A DNA stretch of 64,000 nucleotides from positions 2,170,001-2,234,000 of the forward strand of contig NZ_CP104040.1 in assembly GCF_025152745.1 (NCBI RefSeq), written 5' to 3'. This document shows, piece by piece, positions 55,843-63,731 of the stretch. Numbering within the stretch: the first letter of the stretch is position 1; each line of letters starts with the position of its first letter. Position numbers and translations under genes: made by a program. The notes below the pieces were generated by a model. It was not told the DNA's origin, did not search any database, and worked only from the letters and a program-made list of their open reading frames with translations. The DNA comes from Rhizobium sp. WSM4643 (GTDB taxonomy: Bacteria; Pseudomonadota; Alphaproteobacteria; Rhizobiales; Rhizobiaceae).

Positions 55843-56337
55843 ATGACCGTACCCCTGCCTCCGCCCAACCGCGTCTATCTGCTGCGTCACGCCGAGGCCG
55901 CCGGGGCCGAACCCGGGCAGCGCGATTTCGACCGGCCGCTCAACGAAAAGGGCTTCGGCGATGCCGAAATCATCGCCGATAAGACCGCCGACAAGGGCTA
56001 CCGTCCCGATCTTCTGATCAGTTCTACGGCGCTGCGCTGCCGCGATACCGCCGATGCGGTGTACCGGGCGATGGGCCTTACGCTCGAAGTTCGTTATGTC
56101 GACGCGCTCTATAACGCCACGGTCGACAACTATCTCGAGATCATCGATTCGCAGGACGAGGCTGCTGTCATGCTGGTCGGCCACAATCCGACAATGGAGC
56201 AGGCGCTGGAGGCGCTGATCGGTCACGAGGCTATGGCAGGCGCCCTTCCCGGCGGCTTCCCGACGGCAGGCCTTGCCGTCGTCGATTACGACGCTTCCGC
56301 CGCAGTCTGGCGCCTCATCGATTTCGTGGTCGTCTGA
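55843..56337 (+). CDS. sixA: phosphohistidine phosphatase SixA-like (histidine phosphatase superfamily)
   Basis: 164 residues from the ATG at 55843 (a TTG four codons earlier is possible). The RHE/RHG motif is VYLLRHAEAAG (catalytic His in RHA), with LLISSTALRCRDTADAVYRAMG and VMLVGHNPTMEQALEALIG carrying the second His. SixA removes phosphate from histidines of phosphotransfer proteins such as ArcB or NPr. An Hpt protein is encoded 7 kb downstream, but no link is shown. ycjX follows by 75 bp. Confidence 0.88.
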   Translation: MTVPLPPPNRVYLLRHAEAAGAEPGQRDFDRPLNEKGFGDAEIIADKTADKGYRPDLLISSTALRCRDTADAVYRAMGLTLEVRYVDALYNATVDNYLEIIDSQDEAAVMLVGHNPTMEQALEALIGHEAMAGALPGGFPTAGLAVVDYDASAAVWRLIDFVVV

Positions 56338-56412
56338 AGACTTTCGCGCCGCTTCTTTCGCGGGCGGCGCACCCTTCCTATATTGCCGTCAGTTACCAAC
56401 CGGAATTGCGCC

Positions 56413-57888
56413 TTGCCGCCACGACTGACATCCTTTGCCGATGACGCCCGCATCGCCTTCGATAATCTCGCCGACCGGGCGAGCGGCCTCGTCAATCCGA
56501 CCGTGCGGCTCGGCGTTACCGGGCTCTCCCGCTCCGGCAAGACGGTCTTCATCTCCTCATTGGTTCACAATCTGCTGCATGGCGGCCGACTACCGCTGTT
56601 CGAGCCGGTCCAATCCGGCCGCGTCTCGGCGGTGCGGCTGGAACCGCAGCCGGATGATGCCGTGCCGCGCTTCCAGTACGAGGACCATATCCGCGCGCTG
56701 GTGAAGGACCGTATCTGGCCGGATTCGACCCGCGCCATCTCCGAGTTGCGCATCACGCTGGATTATCAGAGCGCCAGCGGCTGGAACCGGTTGTTTTCGC
56801 CCGGCCGCCTGTCGATCGATATCGTCGATTATCCCGGCGAATGGTTGCTCGACCTGCCGCTGCTCGGCAAGAATTACCGCACCTTCAGCGAGGAAACGTT
56901 GGCACTTGCCGAAACCGGCGTCCGCTCCGAGCTGTCGCGCCCATGGCTGGCGCTGACGCGCGCCACTGACATCCATGCCGGCGCCGACGAGATGATCGCC
57001 CGCGACCTCGCCGCCGCTTTTGCCGATTACCTCAAAGCCTGCAAGGCCGACGAACGCTCGCTTTCCACCCTGCCGCCTGGCCGCCTGCTCCTGCCCGGCG
57101 ATCTCGACGGCTCGCCGGCATTGACCTTTGCACCGCTGGCTCTGCCGCCGGACGGGCGCCCTGGCCGCGGCTCGCTCTGGACAATGATGGAGCGGCGCTA
57201 CGAGGCCTATAAATCCATCGTCGTCAAACCCTTCTTCCGCGAGCATTTCGCCCGCCTCGACCGCCAGATCGTCCTGGTCGATGCGCTGCAGGCGATGAAC
57301 CGCGGCCCCGAAGCCGTGCAGGATTTGGAGCGCGCGCTGACCGACGTGCTTGCCTGCTTCCGCCCCGGCACCAATTCGCTGCTCTCATCCCTGCTCGGGC
57401 GGCGCATCGACCGCGTACTGGTTGCCGCCACCAAGGCCGATCATCTCCACCATGAAAGCCACGACCGGCTCGACGCGCTGACCCGCCGCCTGGTGGACCG
57501 CGCCATCGACCGCATCGGCATCGCCGGCGCCGGCATCGACGTCATGGCGCTTGCCTCCGTGCGGGCCACCCGCGAGGCGACCGTCAAGCGTGACGGCCAT
57601 GAACTGCCGGTCATCGTCGGTACGCCGATGGAGGGCCAAGCCATTGCCGGCGAGCGCTTTGACGGCCAGAGAAAGACCGCGATCTTTCCCGGCGACCTGC
57701 CGGAGGATCCGGAAAGCCTGTTCGACCTCACCGCCTCGCGTGTAACCGGTGTGCAACTGCCCGATGTCAATGTCGTCAGGTTCCGCCCGCCGCATCTTGA
57801 GGAAACCGGCGGCGGCATCAAGCTGTCGGTGCCGCATATTCGCCTCGACCGTGCCATGCAGTTTCTGTTCGGAGACCGTCTCGCATGA
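56413..57888 (+). CDS. ycjX: YcjX/DUF463 family P-loop protein
   Basis: 491 residues from TTG at 56413, which gives PPRLTSFADDARIAFDNLADRASGLVNPTVRLGVTGLSRSGKTVFISSLVHNLL; a TTG at 56383 would add ten residues but lacks a ribosome site. Walker A is GLSRSGKT; DIVDYPGEW is the Walker B-like DxxG element. YcjX/YcjF pairs occur widely in proteobacteria; they are linked to stress-related operons and YcjX is a GTPase-like protein. The stop overlaps the ycjF start by ATGA, so the pair is translationally coupled. Confidence 0.9.
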   Translation: MPPRLTSFADDARIAFDNLADRASGLVNPTVRLGVTGLSRSGKTVFISSLVHNLLHGGRLPLFEPVQSGRVSAVRLEPQPDDAVPRFQYEDHIRALVKDRIWPDSTRAISELRITLDYQSASGWNRLFSPGRLSIDIVDYPGEWLLDLPLLGKNYRTFSEETLALAETGVRSELSRPWLALTRATDIHAGADEMIARDLAAAFADYLKACKADERSLSTLPPGRLLLPGDLDGSPALTFAPLALPPDGRPGRGSLWTMMERRYEAYKSIVVKPFFREHFARLDRQIVLVDALQAMNRGPEAVQDLERALTDVLACFRPGTNSLLSSLLGRRIDRVLVAATKADHLHHESHDRLDALTRRLVDRAIDRIGIAGAGIDVMALASVRATREATVKRDGHELPVIVGTPMEGQAIAGERFDGQRKTAIFPGDLPEDPESLFDLTASRVTGVQLPDVNVVRFRPPHLEETGGGIKLSVPHIRLDRAMQFLFGDRLA

Positions 57889-58964
57889 GCAAGCCCCCGT
57901 CCGATCCGCCGCGCCGCGCGCCCGCCGCCTTCAGCTATGAGGACGAAGCCACCGAGCGGCGTGACAACGGCCGGCAAGGAGGTGAGCGGCGCAAGCCGGA
58001 AAGCTTCTCGGAGCATATCGTCGTGACGCCTGATGAGGACGATCCCTTCCTCAATCCCGACAAGGATCTGAGCGCGGTCCCCGTTGCAGCGCCGCGCAAG
58101 CGGCGGACCTCCTTCGGCAAGATTGCCGCCGGCGCCTTCGGCATCCTGCTGTCGCTCGCCATCGGCCTCTGGACCGATAGCCTGATCCGCGATCTCTTCA
58201 CCCGCGCCGACTGGCTGGGCTATGCGGCCCTTGCCGTGCTGGCGGTCGGCATTCTCGCCGTACTCGCCCTCGCCATCCGCGAAACCATCGGCATGATGCG
58301 CCTTGCCGCCGTCCAGAAGATCAAGGCCGAGGCCGAGGCGGCGATCCTCGAGACTCGGCCGGCCAAGGCGCGCGCCGTCGTCGCCCAACTGACTGCGCTG
58401 CTCTCGGCAAATCCCGAGACGTCAAAGGGCCGTGCGACGCTGAAGGCGACCGAGGGCGAGGTCATCGATCCCCCGCATCTGATCGCGCTGGCCGAACGCG
58501 AACTGCTCGCTCCGCTCGACCGCAAGGCCCGCGCCCTGATCGTCAATGCCTCCAAGCGCGTCTCGATCGTCACCGCCGTCAGCCCGCGCGCCGTGGTCGA
58601 CCTGCTCTACGTGCTCTATGAGGCCGTGCGCCTCATTCGCGCCATGGCCGAGCTTTACGGCGGCCGTCCCGGCACGCTCGGCATGTTCCGCCTGCTGCGC
58701 GACGTGCTGGCGCATCTGGCCGTCACCGGCTCGATCGCCGTCGGCGACAGCCTGGTGCAGCAAGTGCTCGGCCATGGACTGGCGTCCAAGCTCTCAGCCC
58801 GACTGGGTGAAGGCGTCATCAACGGGCTGATGACTGCCCGCATTGGAATCGCGGCAATGGATCTCTGCCGTCCGCTCGCCTTCCGCGCCCTGAAGCGGCC
58901 GGGAATCGGTGATTTCATCGGCGATCTCACCCCGTCCATGTCGCCGCGCGGCAACAATCCTTGA
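57885..58964 (+). CDS. ycjF: YcjF/TIGR01620 family membrane protein
   Basis: 359 residues. A polar N-terminal part (MSKPPSDPPRRAPAAFSYEDEATERRDNG...) is followed by two transmembrane segments (GKIAAGAFGILLSLAIGLWTDSLI and WLGYAALAVLAVGILAVLALAI) and a DUF697-type C-terminal half with REMxLAPLDRKARALIVNASKRVSIVTAVSPRAVVDLLYVLYEAVRLIRAMAELYGGRPG. This family always travels with YcjX and may anchor it to the membrane. Starts within the ycjX stop codon overlap. Confidence 0.92.
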   Translation: MSKPPSDPPRRAPAAFSYEDEATERRDNGRQGGERRKPESFSEHIVVTPDEDDPFLNPDKDLSAVPVAAPRKRRTSFGKIAAGAFGILLSLAIGLWTDSLIRDLFTRADWLGYAALAVLAVGILAVLALAIRETIGMMRLAAVQKIKAEAEAAILETRPAKARAVVAQLTALLSANPETSKGRATLKATEGEVIDPPHLIALAERELLAPLDRKARALIVNASKRVSIVTAVSPRAVVDLLYVLYEAVRLIRAMAELYGGRPGTLGMFRLLRDVLAHLAVTGSIAVGDSLVQQVLGHGLASKLSARLGEGVINGLMTARIGIAAMDLCRPLAFRALKRPGIGDFIGDLTPSMSPRGNNP

Positions 58965-59174
58965 ACGAAACAGCGATTCCGCAGCTTTCGACTCCCCTTG
59001 CGTAATGCCAGAGAAGTTTCAACAGATTCAATGATCTAGTGACGGGAGTTTAAAATCGCCGTCGCACGAAAGCCTTACGCCGCCTCGCATTTCGGCACAA
59101 TTGAAAGGAAGGATTAACCATTCTTCGGCAAAACTTGCAGCCAGTTCGTGAGTGGTGTTTGCCAAGGAAAATCC

Positions 59175-59726
59175 ATGTATTCGCGCAAGTTTCTCATCGT
59201 ATGCGGCTTGGCCGCCGCGGCATTGTCTCCCGTCGCAGATGTCGCTCCGGCAGCCACTGCTGCAACCCGTGACAAGGCCTTCTTCGATTCCGTCGCCGGC
59301 TCATGGAAGGGCCCCGGCGAAATCGTCGCCGGCAAATATAAGGGCACGAAATTCACCTGCAACCTGATCGGTGAGCCCACAGGCGACAGCAGCGCCGGCA
59401 TCAAACTCGACGGCACCTGCCGCGTCGGCGTCTTCAAGCAGCCGATGACCGCCGTCATCTCGCAGTCGGGCTCGACCTACAAGGGCAAGTTCCTTGACGG
59501 CGCCGCCGGCAAGGGCCTTGACGTCGTCTCCGGCGCCGTCTCCGAGGATACCGTCGTCGTCGGCATCAACCGCGCCAAGCTGAATGGCGCAATGATCGCC
59601 CGCGTGCGCGACGACAAGACGATGAACGTCACCGTTTCGGTCAAGGTCGAAAGTCAGATGGTGCCGGTCATCGGCCTGACGCTGACCCGCCAGGTCGACG
59701 AGATGGCCGTCGGTTCCATCGAGTAG
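59175..59726 (+). CDS. secreted protein, unrecognised
   Basis: 183 residues from the ATG at 59175, with AAGGAAA about 6 bp upstream. Signal peptide MYSRKFLIVCGLAAAALSPVADVAPAATAA, then SVAGSWKGPGEIVAGKYKGTKFTCNLIGEPTGDSSAGIKLDGTCRVGVFKQPMTAVISQSGSTYKGKFLDG. The SWxGPGxI...CxL...G...CR pattern looks like a lipocalin-like or beta-sandwich periplasmic protein seen in rhizobia without known function. A terminator follows at 59755. Preceded by 210 bp of gene-free, AT-richer DNA. Confidence 0.75.
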   Translation: MYSRKFLIVCGLAAAALSPVADVAPAATAATRDKAFFDSVAGSWKGPGEIVAGKYKGTKFTCNLIGEPTGDSSAGIKLDGTCRVGVFKQPMTAVISQSGSTYKGKFLDGAAGKGLDVVSGAVSEDTVVVGINRAKLNGAMIARVRDDKTMNVTVSVKVESQMVPVIGLTLTRQVDEMAVGSIE

Positions 59727-59754
59727 GCAAATCCCACAGCGGATTTTCCTGAAG

Positions 59755-59780
59755 CGGCGGGTTTCCGCCGTTTTGCGTTT
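59755..59780 (+). terminator. rho-independent terminator
   Basis: CGGCGG (59755-59760), loop GTTT, CCGCCG (59765-59770), then TTTTGCGTTT. It ends the secreted-protein gene and lies between it and the convergent folK. Confidence 0.85.
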
Positions 59781-59794
59781 CAGGTCCCCTTGCT

Positions 59795-60322
59795 TCAGGC
59801 GCTCAGCCACCAGTCGCGACTATCGTCTGCGACCTCGATTCCGGTCACCTCCGCATCCGACAACCACTCACTCACCGCCCTGCCCCTCACGAGCAGACCC
59901 GGCGCTATATCGGCAAGCGGCATCAGCACGAAACCGCGATCGGTCATGCGCGGATGCGGCAGTTCCAGCCGCGGCGCGTCCTGGACCACATCGCCATAGG
60001 TCAGCACGTCGATATCGAGCGTGCGCGGCCCCCACCGCTCGATGCGCTCGCGTTTCATTTCGCGTTCGATCGACAGGCAGACATCGAGCAAAGCCTCAGG
60101 CGCCAGCCTGGTCTCGACGGCGGCGCAGGCGTTGAAGAAGAAGGATTGGTCCGTCTTGCCCCAGGGCGGCGTGCGATAGAGCCGCGAGACCGCCGTAACC
60201 CGACAGTCGTCCCGTCCGTCCAGCCTCTGCAGCGCGGCCGCCATCGCCTTTACGGGATCGCCGATATTGCCGCCGAGACCGAGTGTGGCGGATTGCAATG
60301 CGGCCTCAGGCAAAATGCTCAA
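59795..60322 (-). CDS. folK: 2-amino-4-hydroxy-6-hydroxymethyldihydropteridine pyrophosphokinase
   Basis: 175 residues. LGLGGNIGDPVKAMAAALQRL at the N-terminus, SRLYRTPPWGKTDQSFFFNACAAVET and the signature RWGPRTLDIDVLTYGD (metal Asp pair) are diagnostic for HPPK. It transfers pyrophosphate from ATP to the pterin alcohol made by FolB, the substrate of FolP. Last gene of the leftward folP-folB-folK unit; its start overlaps folB by 17 bp. Confidence 0.97.
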   Translation of the reverse strand: MSILPEAALQSATLGLGGNIGDPVKAMAAALQRLDGRDDCRVTAVSRLYRTPPWGKTDQSFFFNACAAVETRLAPEALLDVCLSIEREMKRERIERWGPRTLDIDVLTYGDVVQDAPRLELPHPRMTDRGFVLMPLADIAPGLLVRGRAVSEWLSDAEVTGIEVADDSRDWWLSA

Positions 60323-60671
60323 CGCTCACCTGCACGAAATCGAGCACGCCAGGGACCGGCGCGTTCGGCTTGCGCACCGTGATCTTCGCCCGCCGCACCT
60401 GCGGGAATGTCTCGCAGAGCCCCTTGGCGATATCGAGCGCCAGTGCTTCGATCAGGTAGCGCCGTTTGCCCGTGACGATCTGCTCAATCACGGTGAAGGC
60501 GACACCGTAATTGACGGTATCGTTGATCGAATCGCTTTCCAGCGCCTCGCCGGCGACGACATCGAGCTCGGCATCGACGAAGAAGCGCTGGCCAAGGAAC
60601 TCCTCCTCGTCATGCACGCCGTGGCGCGCGAAGAAGGCGCAGTTCTGCAGCGTAATCGTGTAGGTGGTCAT
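60306..60671 (-). CDS. folB: dihydroneopterin aldolase
   Basis: 121 residues. YTITLQNCAFFARHGVHDEEEFLGQRFFVDAEL has the GVHDEE active-site motif, and DTVNYGVAFTVIEQIVTGKRRYLIEALALDIAKGLCETFPQVRRAKITVRKPNAPV contains the conserved Tyr, Lys and KPNAP region. It converts dihydroneopterin to hydroxymethyl-dihydropterin and glycolaldehyde. Its ATG overlaps the folP stop (ATGA) and its end overlaps folK. Confidence 0.96.
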   Translation of the reverse strand: MTTYTITLQNCAFFARHGVHDEEEFLGQRFFVDAELDVVAGEALESDSINDTVNYGVAFTVIEQIVTGKRRYLIEALALDIAKGLCETFPQVRRAKITVRKPNAPVPGVLDFVQVSVEHFA

Positions 60672-61537
60672 GTCGGCCGCTTCCTCTCGAATTCCTGGCG
60701 CGCATTGAGCATAGCATCGGCGATATCAAGCGCATCCCTGTTGATTGCGACATTGTGCACGCGGAAAACCGCAGCCCCTTGAAGTCTGAGCAGCGCGCTG
60801 GTCGCAGCCGTCGCAGCATCCCTGTCCTGCGCCTCACGCCCCGTCACCGTGCCGAGGAAACGTTTGCGCGACGTACCGGCGAGCAGCGGCAGACCGAAGC
60901 GGGAAAGTTCGGAAAACCGCGCCATCAGCTCCAGGTTTTCTTCCGCAGTCTCCTTGGCGAAGCCGAAGCCCGGATCGAGCACGATGCGATCGCTGTTGAC
61001 GCCTGACGAAGCGGCGATCGCAAGCGACCGCTCGAGGAAATGCACCTGATCGGCAATCACATCGACAAGTTTTACTCTGTCGCGACCGGTGTGCATGATA
61101 CAGAGTCCGGCTCCGGTCACCGCGGCGATATCGGCGATATCGGGCTCCTTCTGCAGCCCGAAGACGTCGTTGACGATATGGGCGCCGGCACTGATTGCCA
61201 GCCGCGCCGTCTCGGCGCGATAGGTGTCGATGGAGATCAGCGCCTGGGTGCGGCCGCGCAGCGCCTCTATGACGGGCAGCACGCGCGCCTGCTCCTCGGA
61301 AGGGCTGACGGTTGCTGCGTTCGGCCGGGTCGATTCACCGCCGATATCGACAATCCCTGCACCCTCGCTCACCGCCCGCAACGCCTGTTCGACTGCTGCA
61401 TCGACGGTTTCAAAGCGTCCGCCATCGGAGAAGGAGTCCGGCGTCACGTTGATGATCGCCATGATCGTCGAACGACGGCCGAGTTCGATCTCTCGGCCAT
61501 GGCCGACACGCCACAATCTGCCTTCGAGCCCTGTCAC
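60668..61537 (-). CDS. folP: dihydropteroate synthase
   Basis: 289 residues from a GTG at 61537, which gives a normal-length N-terminus (TGLEGRLWRVGHGREIELGRRSTIMAIINVTPDSFSDGGRF); longer readings to 61624 are possible. MAIINVTPDSFSDGG, the pterin site IVDIGGESTRPNA, NDVFGL, LDPGFGFAKETAEENLELM and LAGTSRKRFLG are all DHPS motifs, the last holding the sulfonamide/PABA loop. It joins PABA to the FolK product. First gene of folP-folB-folK, divergent from the DUF922 gene. Confidence 0.95.
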   Translation of the reverse strand: MTGLEGRLWRVGHGREIELGRRSTIMAIINVTPDSFSDGGRFETVDAAVEQALRAVSEGAGIVDIGGESTRPNAATVSPSEEQARVLPVIEALRGRTQALISIDTYRAETARLAISAGAHIVNDVFGLQKEPDIADIAAVTGAGLCIMHTGRDRVKLVDVIADQVHFLERSLAIAASSGVNSDRIVLDPGFGFAKETAEENLELMARFSELSRFGLPLLAGTSRKRFLGTVTGREAQDRDAATAATSALLRLQGAAVFRVHNVAINRDALDIADAMLNARQEFERKRPT

Positions 61538-61638
61538 CAGACTTATCCCATTGGAGACGAAAAAAGCGCCATCCGATATTGCGCTTGTGGTGGCTATGCC
61601 CCAAGCTCCCGTCGATTTCAACACGGGTTGCGTTCAGA

Positions 61639-62265
61639 ATGCCGCTTGCAGTGCGTTATATGGTCCTTCCTATCGCCTTTTCCATTGCTCTTTCCCTCTG
61701 CAGCCCCGTGGCAGCCGAAGTGATCGCATCGAAAAGCTATTCTTATTTCGACATTCGCGGCAAAACCGCGGATGAGCTCGACCGCGAACTCAGCCGGCGC
61801 GGGCCGACAGCGAGCGGCTCTTCGGCGCGTCATCCCGGCGCCACGAAGATCCGCTTCGGCGGCGAGGCAACCTACATTCAGGATAACGGGCGCTGCCGCG
61901 TCGGCAACGTCAAGGTCACGGTCCACACCCAGATCATCCTGCCGCGCTGGAGCAGCCGCAAGGGCGCCAGCAAGGAGCTGTCGATGATCTGGGACGCTCT
62001 GTCGAGCGATATCAAGCGCCACGAGGAGCGCCATGCCGAGATCGCCCGCGATCAGGCCCGCGCCATGGAGCGCGCCATCCGGGCGCTGCCGCAGCAGCGC
62101 AGCTGCGAAGCCATGCAGGAACTCGTCTCCGGCGAATCAGCTCGCGGTATAGAGGAGCACGATCGGCAGCAGGCGCGATTCGACCGGGTCGAGGCGGTCA
62201 ATTTTCAGAAGCGCATGTTGAGGTTGCTGAACAATCGAATCAATGATCGAGCCGGCGCAAAATAA
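61639..62265 (+). CDS. DUF922 family predicted secreted zinc protease
   Basis: 208 residues from the ATG at 61639. Signal peptide MPLAVRYMVLPIAFSIALSLCSPVAAEV, then YFDIRGKTADELDRELSRRGPTASGSSARHPGATKIRFGGEATYIQDNGRCRVGNVKVTVHTQIILPRW, and the zinc-binding KRHEERHAEIARDQARAM (HEERH, an HExxH). DUF922 members are predicted periplasmic metallopeptidases with no known substrate. Two cysteines (NGRCRV and QRSCEAM) could pair. Divergent from folP; followed by the candidate small RNA. Confidence 0.85.
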   Translation: MPLAVRYMVLPIAFSIALSLCSPVAAEVIASKSYSYFDIRGKTADELDRELSRRGPTASGSSARHPGATKIRFGGEATYIQDNGRCRVGNVKVTVHTQIILPRWSSRKGASKELSMIWDALSSDIKRHEERHAEIARDQARAMERAIRALPQQRSCEAMQELVSGESARGIEEHDRQQARFDRVEAVNFQKRMLRLLNNRINDRAGAK

Positions 62266-62394
62266 GGCTTTTTCAGTCTTGTTGCGAGCGGAAAACCTTA
62301 GCTGCACAACGAAACTTGTGCGAAACTTGCACCCTCCCCAGCGATTGAATGGTCATTTTTCATCCTGGCAGACTCAACCGGAACGCGTTAATAT

Positions 62395-62541
62395 GAACAC
62401 ATTCGAAAGTTCAGGTACGGCAACTGCACTTTCATCGCTGGGTTCTCCTGGCGCGTTCCGAAGCCGCGGATGTTCCTCCCTCATCCGTAGGTAATGCGCC
62501 CGCCTCGCCTCGCTCGCTCTAGCGCGCGAGGCGTCTTTTTT
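62395..62541 (+). ncRNA. candidate trans-acting small RNA with anti-Shine-Dalgarno loop
   Basis: In the 316-bp gene-free stretch between the DUF922 gene and the ferredoxin gene. TAATAT at 62389-62394 could be a -10 element. The hairpin CGGATG-TTCCTCCCT-CATCCG (62467-62487) exposes CCTCCC, complementary to ribosome-binding sites, and a strong terminator (62501-62541) ends in TCTTTTTT. This combination is the hallmark of rhizobial sRNAs such as MmgR (Rfam suhB family, alpha-r8) and the alpha-r14 group. The 5' end is a guess; a shorter transcript beginning near 62440 is equally likely. Confidence 0.6.
62501..62541 (+). terminator. strong rho-independent terminator
   Basis: CGCCTCGC (62501-62508) pairs with GCGAGGCG (62526-62533); the 17-nt loop can pair further inside. 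The tail is TCTTTTTT. Too far (236 bp) from the DUF922 stop to be an obvious terminator for that gene alone. Confidence 0.9.
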
Positions 62542-62581
62542 GATATCGAATTTTTCGGCGACGATTGTGGCGCAGCGCGCT

Positions 62582-62902
62582 TCAGGCCTGGCGTTCCGGC
62601 ACGTGCACCACGAGCCCGTCATAGACGGCCTTCATCCGGATCTGACAGGACAGCCGCGAGGTCGGGCGTACATCGAAGGCGAAGTCGAGCATATCCTCTT
62701 CCATCGCTTCCGGCTGGCCGACCTTCTCCGTCCACTCCTCGTCGACATAGACATGACAGGTCGCGCAGGCGCAAGCGCCGCCGCATTCGGCCTCGATGCC
62801 GGGCACCGAATTGCGCACGGCATTCTCCATCACGGTGGAGCCTTGGTCGACGTCGAGGTCGAAGCGCGTGCCGTCGAAGGCGACGATGGTAAGTTTGGGC
62901 AT
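62582..62902 (-). CDS. 2Fe-2S ferredoxin, adrenodoxin type
   Basis: 106 residues. The cluster ligands are in [15 protein letters not shown] (Cys spacing C-x5-C-x2-C) with a fourth Cys in [45 protein letters not shown] and [36 protein letters not shown] complete the vertebrate-adrenodoxin/putidaredoxin fold. It would carry electrons to a monooxygenase or to Fe-S assembly. No partner reductase gene is adjacent. Convergent with the sRNA candidate. Confidence 0.95.
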   Translation of the reverse strand: MPKLTIVAFDGTRFDLDVDQGSTVMENAVRNSVPGIEAECGGACACATCHVYVDEEWTEKVGQPEAMEEDMLDFAFDVRPTSRLSCQIRMKAVYDGLVVHVPERQA

Positions 62903-63162
62903 CAGAACTATTTCCGGTCTTCAGGTGGATGGGCGGATTTTCTTCCGACAATTCGACGCATCAGTCAACATTGGGAAATCCGTGACAGCCTCGCAGATCG
63001 GGCCTTCGCCCGCCGTCTTCAAAGCGTCATCAGGGACGTCGCAAAAAGACCCGTGGTTCCGCAATGGAACAACGGGCCTCGTTCGAACGGTACCTCAGGC
63101 ATATCGCCCAAAAATATGCGGCGGTTTTGGCACAGCGACCTGCGTCGGTGAAGACCTGGAGA

Positions 63163-63546
63163 TCAGCCGCGGCAGAGCTTCAGGATGAAATTCTCGGCGT
63201 CGATAACGGCAGCGCCGAGCGCTGCCGTCGCGCCGGCATCACCGCCGGTTTCCTCGACGGCTTCCGCCGTCTGCGACACGCGGAACGCGCCGACGGAGCT
63301 TGCCGCACCTTTCAGCCGGTGCGCGGCTGCGCCAATACGGATGGTTTCGCCGCTTGCAATATCCTGGAGGCAGGCACGGGCCTGGCGCGCAAACATCTGA
63401 AGGACTTCGATTTCCAACGTCTTGTCGCCCATCGTCTGCTTTGCGAGATGGACCAGATCGATTGGCCGGACCTTCGAAGGACACGGTCCCTTTGCATTAT
63501 CCGGCGCCTCGAATACGATGTTCAATGCTGCCATCTGGGCTGCCAT
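63163..63546 (-). CDS. stand-alone Hpt histidine phosphotransfer protein
   Basis: 127 residues from the ATG at 63546, with GGGAGA 8 bp upstream. The phosphorelay helix is IGAAAHRLKGAASSVGAFRVSQTAEAVEE, with the phosphoryl-accepting His at residue 76 and the HRLKGAASS pattern. Preceded by LVHLAKQTMGDKTLEIEVLQMFARQARACLQDI, the first helix pair of an Hpt bundle. Such proteins pass phosphate between receiver domains. CtrA-like sites lie about 100-185 bp upstream of its start, which would fit cell-cycle control. Confidence 0.88.
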   Translation of the reverse strand: MAAQMAALNIVFEAPDNAKGPCPSKVRPIDLVHLAKQTMGDKTLEIEVLQMFARQARACLQDIASGETIRIGAAAHRLKGAASSVGAFRVSQTAEAVEETGGDAGATAALGAAVIDAENFILKLCRG

Positions 63547-63647
63547 TGCCAATTCTCCCGTCTCTATCGTCCGCAGTTGCAACAGTTCTGCGTCCGGAGA
63601 GTGGCCATCACGTTAAATTCGGGCACATTCAGGGCGGAAATCTCGCC

Positions 63648-63731
63648 ATATGGTTAACGTCCGTTAAATATCCCTAAATTATTGGTTTTTAAGCGATGCC
63701 TCGGATTCAAAGATGTTAACAACGGGTTAAC
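63648..63731. promoter_or_regulatory. CtrA-like binding motifs upstream of the Hpt gene
   Basis: TTAA-CAACGGG-TTAA (63716-63730) matches the CtrA consensus TTAA-N7-TTAA exactly. ATGGTTAA-CGTCCG-TTAA (63650-63667) resembles ATGGTTAA-N7-TTAA but with a 6-bp spacer; it contains the half-site TTAACCAT on the other strand. Two more TTAA words lie between. The segment is markedly AT-rich compared with the rest of the window. Confidence 0.5.
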
